A DNA stretch of 46,944 bases from Aeriscardovia sp. Lineage in GTDB: Bacteria; Actinomycetota; Actinomycetes; Actinomycetales; Bifidobacteriaceae. The stretch is taken from positions 1 through 46,944 of the forward strand of contig JAGBQM010000040.1 of the NCBI GenBank assembly GCA_017632855.1, in the 5' to 3' direction. The notes under the pieces were generated by a model. The model was not told where the DNA came from, did no database searches, and saw only the letters and a program-made list of their open reading frames with translations. Positions 26,800 to 33,748 of this stretch are shown one piece after another (within the stretch, counting starts at the first letter, position 1; each line of letters opens with the position of its first letter). Both the position numbers and the translations under genes were made by a program.

Positions 26800-26930
26800 G
26801 CGCTCAGGACTTTGCGCCCCTTGGCCCTGCGACGGTTGATGAGATCCCTTCCGGAACGGGTTGACATGCGGTGCCTGAAGCCGTGCTTCATGCTCCTGCG
26901 ATGGTTGTTGGGTTGAAAAGTCCTTTTCAT
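26796..26930 (-). CDS. rpmH: 50S ribosomal protein L34
   Basis: The 44-residue protein begins [18 protein letters not shown] and ends [11 protein letters not shown], a textbook bL34. It opens the minus-strand cluster, divergent from dnaA. A promoter lies at 26962-26990 with a start near 26955. The stop is part of an ATGA overlap with rnpA. Confidence 0.97.
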   Translation of the reverse strand: MKRTFQPNNHRRSMKHGFRHRMSTRSGRDLINRRRAKGRKVLSA

Positions 26931-26961
26931 CTAAGCTCTCTCTCTAGGCTCGTTAGTCTGT

Positions 26962-26990
26962 TTTATATAATAAACATACCCATGTTACAA
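26962..26990 (-). promoter_or_regulatory. Promoter of the rpmH operon
   Basis: On the minus strand TTGTAA (26990-26985), 17 bp and TATAAA (26967-26962). The same AT-rich patch contains TATAAT on the plus strand (26966-26971), which may serve dnaA, though its -35 is poor. Confidence 0.55.
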
Positions 26991-27028
26991 GCACAACAAG
27001 AAATCCCATCCATCCGGTTTTTGGCAGA

Positions 27029-28390
27029 GTGGCCGAGCGCGTAAAGATAAGGCTGGAAATGGAAGAATCCCATCAACAGGCGCAACAGGTCTGGGAAAAA
27101 GCCAGATCGGCATTGTTGAAATCAGAAAAACATAAAATCTACCAAGATTACATTTCCAGCTTAAGGGCTGACGTCCTTCTGGAAAAACGGCTGATTTTAG
27201 ACGCCCCTACGGAGCTGGTGCGATCAAAAATCGAGCACGATCTCGACCCGCAGATAAGGGAGGCGCTGAGAGAAGCTGCAGGCGAAGACCTGGACTACCT
27301 GCTGTCGGTTTCAAGGCAGGAAAGGGAAGCCTCGGGCCTTCCCATCCGCGATCAGCTCACCCATCTAGACCCCCAGGCCCGTTTTGACAACTTCGTTTCC
27401 GGCACGGCCACGGCCTTCGCCCACGCGGCCGCCGTCTCGGTTTCCGAAAGCCCGGGGGAAGGCTACAACCCCCTGTTCATCTACGGAAATTCCGGTCTTG
27501 GAAAAACCCACCTTCTGAACGCCATAGGAAACGAAGTCGTCTCTTCCCAGCCCGACAAGAAGGTTTTCTACGTTACCAGCGAGGAATTTACAAACGAGTT
27601 CATAGAATCCGTGAAGGAAAACCGGGGCATGGCCTTCAACAGGAAATACAGATCTTTCGACGTGCTGCTTATAGACGACATCCAGTTTCTGGGCACGGGA
27701 AACAGGATTGAGACCCAGGAATCCTTCTTCAACACTTTCAACGCCCTTTACGGGGAAAGAAAGCAGGTGGTAGTTACTTCCGATGTCGCCCCCAGACAGC
27801 TTAACGGCATGAAAGACCGTATGATAACCCGCTTCGAACAGGGGCTTACCGTAGACGTGCAGCCCCCCGAAAAAGAGACGAGGGTGGCGATTTTAAGGAT
27901 GAAGGCCGCAAGGAGCAGGCTGAAAATTTCAATCCCGGATTCGGTTTTGGACTTCATAGCCGACCAGGTCACAGACAACATCCGCGAGCTTGAGGGAGCC
28001 CTTCTTCGCGTGATAGCCCTCACCAACTTAAACAAGCAGCAGGCCACCGTGCCGTTGGCTGCCCAGGCCCTCCGCGACTACTTCACCAAAAAAGCCCCGA
28101 TGACGCCGGACGGAATCATCAGGGCCGTGGCAGACTATTTCTCCGTCCCCTATTCGGATCTTCTCTCTTCCAAAAGGGTGAAAAACGTCGCCTCCGCCAG
28201 ACAGATAGCCATGTACATCTGCAGGGAGATGACGGGGCTTCCTTTGGCCAATATAGGGAAAGCCTTCGGAGGAAGGGATCACACCACAGTCATCCACGCC
28301 TACCAAAAAATAAGCGATGAAATGACCGAAAAAAGAGACGTATACGATCAAGTCACCGAAATCACTTCTCGCCTGCGCCGTCCGAATTAA
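27029..28390 (+). CDS. dnaA: Chromosomal replication initiator DnaA
   Basis: DnaA binds TTATCCACA boxes and opens the origin. Up to 453 residues. Domain I is near 20-95, domain II is very short, and the AAA+ domain starts near FDNFVSGTATAF. Walker A GNSGLGKTH is at 153-161 and Walker B LLIDDIQFL near 209. The C-terminal helix-turn-helix holds the box-reading motif DHTTVIHA. Actinobacterial DnaA usually has a much longer domain II, so this form is compact. The start is either GTG 27029 (no clear ribosome site) or ATG 27059 (AAGG 7 nt upstream, 443 residues). The gene lies directly left of its oriC. Confidence 0.96.
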   Translation: MAERVKIRLEMEESHQQAQQVWEKARSALLKSEKHKIYQDYISSLRADVLLEKRLILDAPTELVRSKIEHDLDPQIREALREAAGEDLDYLLSVSRQEREASGLPIRDQLTHLDPQARFDNFVSGTATAFAHAAAVSVSESPGEGYNPLFIYGNSGLGKTHLLNAIGNEVVSSQPDKKVFYVTSEEFTNEFIESVKENRGMAFNRKYRSFDVLLIDDIQFLGTGNRIETQESFFNTFNALYGERKQVVVTSDVAPRQLNGMKDRMITRFEQGLTVDVQPPEKETRVAILRMKAARSRLKISIPDSVLDFIADQVTDNIRELEGALLRVIALTNLNKQQATVPLAAQALRDYFTKKAPMTPDGIIRAVADYFSVPYSDLLSSKRVKNVASARQIAMYICREMTGLPLANIGKAFGGRDHTTVIHAYQKISDEMTEKRDVYDQVTEITSRLRRPN

Positions 28391-28448
28391 GTTAAAGCTT
28401 TTTTGCGCATTTAGGCATTCATTTACAATTTTTACCTCATTTTCAGTC

Positions 28449-28740
28449 GTCTTTTTCTCTGTGGATAAGTGCCGTTTTTCGGTGGATAACTTGTGGATAA
28501 CTTGTGGATAAGTAGGGGGTAAGTTATCCACAATCGGATTCTTTGTGGATAAGTGGCCGTTTTTGAAAAAGTTATCCACAAGTTATCCACAAGTTATCCA
28601 CAATAAAATTTCTTGCTCGCCCTTACTGACTGTAAGGGCGAGACATAGTTATCCACTTATCCACCGCCCCTACTACTAATACATATATATCCCTAGATCA
28701 GTGTTTTTGCTTATTGAATGTGGTGGTAGGGATCGAATCT
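28449..28740 (+). other. Replication origin oriC
   Basis: The dnaA-dnaN gap holds eight perfect DnaA boxes. Those reading TGTGGATAA start at 28460, 28492, 28503 and 28544; those reading TTATCCACA start at 28524, 28572, 28583 and 28594. Three one-mismatch boxes start at 28481, 28649 and 28657. Boxes 28481/28492/28503 and 28572/28583/28594 form two trains at exact 11-bp pitch in opposite orientations. After the last box come GCCC and CTACTACTAAT, then AT-rich DNA (28679-28730) as the probable unwinding element. Confidence 0.95.
28616..28642. repeat. Perfect 11-bp inverted repeat inside oriC
   Basis: CTCGCCCTTAC (28616-28626) and GTAAGGGCGAG (28632-28642) are perfect complements around TGACT. 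No T-run flanks either side, so it is not an ordinary terminator. It sits between the main box array and the two boxes next to the unwinding region. Confidence 0.9.
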
Positions 28741-28798
28741 TTTTTTACCTAGAGAGAAAAAACAAGGCGCCTTTGAAAAACGCGAAAAAAGGATAACA

Positions 28799-28888
28799 AT
28801 GCCGGAAAAAGAAAAGGCTTTTTTAAAAAACTTTTCTGCAGACAAAAAATGCCGGGGCAAGACGCGAAACCCGGGCGGCCGCCTTTAA
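28799..28888 (+). CDS. Possible 29-residue small protein between oriC and dnaN
   Basis: ATG at 28799 has AAAAAAGGA 5 nt upstream. The product is Lys/Arg-rich (MPEKEKAFLKNFSADKK...). The TAA stop lies in the left arm of an 8-bp hairpin (CTTTAATC 28883-28890 with GATTAAAG 28896-28903) whose loop contains GGAGG. I know no homologue; it may be chance. Confidence 0.25.
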   Translation: MPEKEKAFLKNFSADKKCRGKTRNPGGRL

Positions 28889-29007
28889 TCGGAGGGATTA
28901 AAGCTTAAAATTGACGGGACCAGGAAATTCAATCCCCACGCCTGCCTTGAAAAAGTGGGAGTAGAATTTTTAAATCAGATTGAATAAAGCCTATAGAGGG
29001 GGAGACG

Positions 29008-30123
29008 ATGCAGCTGTCTGTAGCGACTGCCGATTTGAAAGATGCGATCACGTGGGCGAAAGACGCTCTGTCAACTTCCAAAGACCTTGCGAAGATAAAA
29101 TTGGAGGCCTCGGGCAACAGGCTCAAAGTGAAAGCCGTCGGCAGGGAGCAGTCCGCCTGCTACACGGTGCCTGCCAGAATCGACGAATCCGGCGAAGCCA
29201 TAGTTTGGGCCGATCTGGCCTTCAAAGGCATCCAATCCCTTCCTTCCGAATACTGCCCCTTGGAAACCGAGGGAAACGAAGTGACGGCGAGGTCGGGAGG
29301 CTTCGTCTTGAGGCTCACCCAAGTGGAAGACGACATGCAATTCCCGGATCTCCCCCAGATTCAGGGCACCATCCTTCCCTCCGATTTCGTCTCAGCCGTG
29401 CAAAGATCCGCCTTTGCGGCTTCCCGAGTAAGCGACGATCCGGAGAGCCTGAAGTCCGTAAAAATGGAATTCAGGGGTTCGGAGATTATCTTCACCGCCA
29501 CCAACCGTTACCGCCTTGCCAGGTACGTCGCCAAGTGGAGTCCGGAAAAAGAGTGCAAAGGGACGGCGCTGATAAACGCCTCGATACTGAAATCCGTCTC
29601 CAACTCCTTCAAGGGCGAATCCGACGGGGCGCCTGTGCGCATCGCCTTCGATCCGGAGAATCCGGAAATTATCGCCTTTGAAAGCGCGGGCAAGCTTAAA
29701 ACCGTCCAGCTTGCCGACCCTGCCACTTTCCCCGACACCGAAAGGCTGTTTAAAGACGATTACGAAGTCAACATAATCGTGGAAAAAAGCCGGTTCCTCT
29801 CCACCTTCAAGCGCGTGGCCTCCATAGTCGACCCCAAAGACGACAGCGTGCATGTAGACGTTTCCCCGGCCAAGGCGGTCTTAAGCGCCCATAACGAGAG
29901 GGCCCAGGCCAAAGAGACCGTTGACGCCGCCCTCATAGGCCGGGCGGAAGAAATGGACTTCAGCCCTTCTTACGTCATAGAGGGGCTTAGCCTGATGAAC
30001 CCGTCTTACATACGCATGAGGATGCAGGAAGAGGTGAAGATAGTGGAATTTGACGGGCAGGAAGGAAGGGACGGAAATCCCGACTCCTTCTTCCGCTACC
30101 TCCTTACCCCCGTCGGAGAATGA
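29008..30123 (+). CDS. dnaN: DNA polymerase III beta sliding clamp
   Basis: The clamp ring tethers the replicative polymerase. The 371-residue product shows the three-domain clamp repeat pattern, with FAASRVSDDPESLKSVKMEF and TNRYRLARY in domain 2 and a C-terminal YLLTPVGE that corresponds to the partner-binding pocket end (consensus ..LMPVRL). It is rather divergent in domain 1 but of normal length. Ribosome site GAGGGGGAG precedes ATG. The stop overlaps recF as ATGA. Confidence 0.94.
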   Translation: MQLSVATADLKDAITWAKDALSTSKDLAKIKLEASGNRLKVKAVGREQSACYTVPARIDESGEAIVWADLAFKGIQSLPSEYCPLETEGNEVTARSGGFVLRLTQVEDDMQFPDLPQIQGTILPSDFVSAVQRSAFAASRVSDDPESLKSVKMEFRGSEIIFTATNRYRLARYVAKWSPEKECKGTALINASILKSVSNSFKGESDGAPVRIAFDPENPEIIAFESAGKLKTVQLADPATFPDTERLFKDDYEVNIIVEKSRFLSTFKRVASIVDPKDDSVHVDVSPAKAVLSAHNERAQAKETVDAALIGRAEEMDFSPSYVIEGLSLMNPSYIRMRMQEEVKIVEFDGQEGRDGNPDSFFRYLLTPVGE

Positions 30124-31217
30124 GGATTGAAAGGCTGGCCCTAAAAAATTACAGGAGCTGGAAAGGGTTGCTCTTAGATCCCGCTCCCGGGGTGAACGTG
30201 ATATACGGCCCAAACGGGAGCGGAAAAACGAATATAGTCGAGTCGATATGCCTTTTGGCATCAGGTTCCTCCGGACGGGGAAGGCTCTCTTTGCAGGTGT
30301 TACACGGAGCCGGGGAGGCCGACGTTAAGGCCAGGATCTCTTCTTTCGACGAAGAAAGCCGGATTTTGGAAGCTGCCATAAAGTCCGGCCGCCTTTTTGT
30401 AAGGGAGGACGGGGGCAAGTGGGGAAGTTTTTCAAGCCTCCCTCCCCTCTCCGCCGTCTCTTTCAGCCCTTCCGACCTGCTTTTGTGCTCCTCTGCGGAA
30501 AAAAGGAGGTCGCTTCTCGACGAGGCCTGTTTTCAGTCCATGCCGGCTTACCGGGCGCAAAGGGGCGCGTTCTTGAAGGTTTTATCCCAAAAATCCAGCC
30601 TCCTGAAAAAAATCAGGGAAGAAGCGGGAGTGGGAAGGTCGGAGCTCTTTTCGGCCCTTCGGGCCTTCAACTTCCAGTTTTCCTCCCTCGCCTTTTCCAT
30701 TACCCGCTCCAGGGCAAAGGCCTCAAAGGAAATCGCCTCCCTGTTTTCCCTGTCCTACAAACGCTTTTCAGGGCTTGAGGCCGGAATGGAGTACCTGCCC
30801 TCGCTGTCTGAGGCCCTGCAGGAAGACGGGCTTGAAAAGGTCCAAAAGCGCCTGGAGGAAAGGGCCGGGGCCGAGATCGCATCGGGCTTCCCCCTTTTGG
30901 GCCCGCAGCGAGACGACTTTTCCCTTTCCCTGGAGGGCTTCCCCCTTTCCGAAGTGGCGAGCGGAGGGCAGGCGTGGATGGCTTCCCTGTCTTTGCGCAT
31001 GGCCCAGTTTGAGTCCTTAAAAGACTTGGGGCCCGTTTTAGTTTTAGACGACGTCTTCGCCCAGCTGGATCCCGAAAGGAGGGCTGCGATCCTCTCATCC
31101 CTGCCCTCCTCCACCCAGGTCTTCATAACCGCCGCCGGCAGGGAAGACGTGCCTGAAGAGGGGGGGTGGAATGGAATACCGATCGAACTTCTCAGACAAA
31201 AAGCCTTTCTGCCTTAA
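30120..31217 (+). CDS. recF: DNA replication and repair protein RecF
   Basis: This SMC-like ATPase loads RecA at gaps. The 365-residue product has Walker A GPNGSGKTN at 30-38, the LALKNYRSW opening, GPQRDDFSLSL in the middle and the Walker B VLVLDDVFAQLDPERR. The family signature region before it reads EVASGGQAWMASLSLRMAQ, with SGGQ in place of the common SxGQ. Start overlaps dnaN (ATGA). The 3' end overlaps the DUF721 gene by 47 bp, so all three are one operon. Confidence 0.94.
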   Translation: MRIERLALKNYRSWKGLLLDPAPGVNVIYGPNGSGKTNIVESICLLASGSSGRGRLSLQVLHGAGEADVKARISSFDEESRILEAAIKSGRLFVREDGGKWGSFSSLPPLSAVSFSPSDLLLCSSAEKRRSLLDEACFQSMPAYRAQRGAFLKVLSQKSSLLKKIREEAGVGRSELFSALRAFNFQFSSLAFSITRSRAKASKEIASLFSLSYKRFSGLEAGMEYLPSLSEALQEDGLEKVQKRLEERAGAEIASGFPLLGPQRDDFSLSLEGFPLSEVASGGQAWMASLSLRMAQFESLKDLGPVLVLDDVFAQLDPERRAAILSSLPSSTQVFITAAGREDVPEEGGWNGIPIELLRQKAFLP

Positions 31218-31620
31218 AGAGGGCGGAGGGAAAAAGATCGTTTCTTTCGTAGGGGGGATGTATTTGCCCCTGCCGCTTCCCGGCACAGTCGAAGTCAGGC
31301 AGGAAAAAGCCGAAAAGGCGAGGGAGGAATTCGGAAAGCCCGGAAGGGAGGTAAAAAAACTTTCCGGACTTTTCGGGGGATCCCTAAGAAAAAGCGCGGA
31401 GGTCGGGAGGTTTTTCATGGAGTGGGAAAACCTCCTCCCCGATCTGAGCGGGGCCTACCGCTTTTTAAGGCTTGAAGGGGGCCAGGTGGTCATGGGGGCC
31501 CTCAATTCCTCATGGCTGAAAAGGAAGCAATTCGACGAAGCGAGGATAGAGAAGGTTTTAAACGAGCATTTAAGCTCAGGCACGGTTAAAGTAAAAATAG
31601 TCCAAAATACAAAAAAATAG
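31171..31620 (+). CDS. DUF721-like protein between recF and gyrB
   Basis: The 149-residue protein has a basic, variable N-terminal half and a C-terminal region (FMEWENLLPDLSGAYRFLRLEGGQVVMGALNSSWLKRKQFDEARI) matching the DUF721 pattern of nucleic-acid-binding-like proteins always found here in actinobacteria. ATG 31171 has a strong purine ribosome site (GAGGGGGGG) but lies inside recF; ATG 31258 would be a shorter alternative with poor spacing. The conserved tryptophan and hydrophobic core are recognisable but divergent. Function unknown. Confidence 0.65.
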   Translation: MEYRSNFSDKKPFCLKEGGGKKIVSFVGGMYLPLPLPGTVEVRQEKAEKAREEFGKPGREVKKLSGLFGGSLRKSAEVGRFFMEWENLLPDLSGAYRFLRLEGGQVVMGALNSSWLKRKQFDEARIEKVLNEHLSSGTVKVKIVQNTKK

Positions 31621-31739
31621 CCTGATTTCGGCCGTAAAACGTGTCCTGAGGATATTTTATGCTGGATTGAGCGAAGGGCCTCCAGAAGGGCGAATTTAAG
31701 GCCCTAAATATTGGAGCCCGGTTTTAGAAGGGGCATCAA

Positions 31740-33740
31740 GTGGACTCTAGCGAAAAAGACGGCGATCTTAAACAGCCCGAGAGCGGCGTCTGGCAGCCCG
31801 GGCAGTACAACGCTTCCGATCTCAAGGTTCTCGAGGGCCTTGAACACGTTAGGACCAGGCCCGGGATGTATATCGGATCTACCAATTCCCGCGGCCTTCA
31901 CCACCTGGTTTACGAGATTGTGGACAATTCCGTAGACGAGGCTCTGGCAGGATATGCCACCAAAATCGAAGTGGAGATTTTGCCCGACAACGGCATAAGG
32001 GTTACAGACGACGGCAGAGGGATTCCCGTAGACATAGTCCCCGGAGAAGGCAAAAGCGGCGTGGAAGTGGTAATGACCAAGCTGAACGCCGGAGGAAAAT
32101 TCGGGGGCGGGGGCTACTCGGTGTCGGGGGGCCTGCACGGGGTGGGAATTTCTGTAGTAAACGCCCTGTCTACGAAGATGAAGGTGGAAGTGGAAAGAGG
32201 GGGCTGGCTTTGGGAGCAGTCCTATGTGAACCACAGGCCTTTGGAGCCCCTCGAAAAGATTAAGAAGGTCGGGGAAAAGGAGACGGGGACGCGGGTCACT
32301 TTTTACGCGGATCCGGAAATTTTCAGGGAGACCACCGACTACAGTTTCGACATTATCCGCCAAAGGCTCCAGCAGACCGCCTTCCTGAATCCCGGCCTTT
32401 CCATTTCCCTTAAGGACGAAAGGAAGGAAGGCGAAGAGCAGGAAGCTTCCTTCCTCTACGAAGGGGGGCTTTCCGACTACGTTGCCTACCTTTGCGCCTC
32501 CTCTTCGGCTTCCCCCCTGTTTTCCGACGTCATCTCCTTAAAGTCGGAAGACAAGGCTTTGGGGATTTCTTTGGACATAGCCCTCACTTGGACCGCGAAA
32601 TACGGCACCGTTTTAAAGACTTTCGCAAACACCATAGAGACGGTGGACGGGGGAACCCACGAAGAGGGTTTCAAGGCGGCCATCACCGCCACCCTCAACC
32701 GCTACGCCAAAGACAAGGGGCTTTTGAAGGCGGGCGATGAAAACCTCTCCGGCGAAGACGTGAGGGAAGGGCTGGTATCGGTAGTTTCGGTAAAGCTCGT
32801 CAACCCCCAGTTCGAGGGCCAGACCAAGGGCAAGCTTGGAAATTCCGAAGCGAAAACCTTCGTTCAAAAGATAGTAAACGACAAATTCTACGCCTGGCTG
32901 GACTCCCACCCTGCGGAGGGAAAGCTAATCGTAGGCAAGGCCCAGGACGCCTACAGGGCCCGGATCGCGGCCAGAAAGGCCAGGGAGGCGAGCAGAAAGA
33001 AGTCCCTTCTCGAATCCGCCACTACCCCCGACAAGCTCAAAGACTGCGCCTACAAGAACCCGGATCTGTGCGAACTGTTCATAGTGGAAGGGAATTCGGC
33101 CGGGGGAAGCGCGGTCTCCGGAAGGGATCAGAAGTTTCAGGCGATCCTGCCCCTGAGGGGAAAGATCTTAAATACCGAAAAGGCCACGACTGAAAAGATG
33201 GTCAAGAGCGAAACGATCGAGACCCTCATAGCCAGCATAGGGGCCGGAAGCGGGGCCTCCTTCGACGTCTCGAAGGCGAGGTACCACAAAGTGATCGTGA
33301 TGGCGGATGCAGACGTTGACGGAGCCCACATCGCCACCCTCCTTCTCACCCTCTTCTTCAGGTACATGCGTCCCCTTATAGAGGCCGGCTACGTCTATAT
33401 AGCCATGCCCCCCCTCTACCGGATCCGCTGGTCCAAGGGCCCAGACAGCTTCGCCTTCTCTGACGCGCAAAGGGATGAAAGGATAAGCGAGGGAGAAAAA
33501 TCCGGAAGGAAGCTGAGAAGCGAGAACGCCATACAGCGCTACAAGGGCCTGGGGGAGATGGACGCCCAAGAGCTTTGGGAGACCACCATGGACCCCTCCA
33601 CGAGGCTCCTCAAAAAAGTTTGCATGGGAGACGCCCAGATCGCAGACGAGACCTTTTCCATGCTCATGGGCGAAGCCGTGGAGCCCAGAAGGGAATTTAT
33701 AGAGGCGGAGGCTAAAAGCGTCAAATTCATTGACGCTTAG
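31740..33740 (+). CDS. gyrB: DNA gyrase subunit B
   Basis: ATPase subunit of gyrase, which adds negative supercoils. The 666-residue product has the GHKL ATP site (EIVDNSVDEALAG, DDGRGIPVD, GGLHGVG) and the TOPRIM domain. The TOPRIM opens with EGNSAGGSA around residue 450 and has the metal motif DADVDG. The usual motif is EGDSAGGSA, so Asp is Asn452 here. The C-terminal GyrA-binding part has QRYKGLGEMDAQELWETTM. GTG start with GAAGGGG upstream. gyrA begins 8 bp after the stop. Confidence 0.96.
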   Translation: MDSSEKDGDLKQPESGVWQPGQYNASDLKVLEGLEHVRTRPGMYIGSTNSRGLHHLVYEIVDNSVDEALAGYATKIEVEILPDNGIRVTDDGRGIPVDIVPGEGKSGVEVVMTKLNAGGKFGGGGYSVSGGLHGVGISVVNALSTKMKVEVERGGWLWEQSYVNHRPLEPLEKIKKVGEKETGTRVTFYADPEIFRETTDYSFDIIRQRLQQTAFLNPGLSISLKDERKEGEEQEASFLYEGGLSDYVAYLCASSSASPLFSDVISLKSEDKALGISLDIALTWTAKYGTVLKTFANTIETVDGGTHEEGFKAAITATLNRYAKDKGLLKAGDENLSGEDVREGLVSVVSVKLVNPQFEGQTKGKLGNSEAKTFVQKIVNDKFYAWLDSHPAEGKLIVGKAQDAYRARIAARKAREASRKKSLLESATTPDKLKDCAYKNPDLCELFIVEGNSAGGSAVSGRDQKFQAILPLRGKILNTEKATTEKMVKSETIETLIASIGAGSGASFDVSKARYHKVIVMADADVDGAHIATLLLTLFFRYMRPLIEAGYVYIAMPPLYRIRWSKGPDSFAFSDAQRDERISEGEKSGRKLRSENAIQRYKGLGEMDAQELWETTMDPSTRLLKKVCMGDAQIADETFSMLMGEAVEPRREFIEAEAKSVKFIDA

Positions 33741-33748
33741 GGGGAAGC

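Noticed and set aside
27021..27045. tRNA-like start (GCAGAGTGGCCGAG) before dnaA
   Set aside because: It resembles the 5' end of a tRNA-Ser or Leu, but no anticodon arm or T-arm follows and the sequence continues as dnaA coding.
28491..28602. Regular short repeats that might suggest a CRISPR or iteron plasmid
   Set aside because: The repeated unit is the DnaA box itself at 11-bp pitch between dnaA and dnaN; there are no unique spacers and no cas genes.
28750..29007. parS site near the origin
   Set aside because: No TGTTTCACGTGAAACA-like palindrome was seen here or elsewhere in the window by eye.
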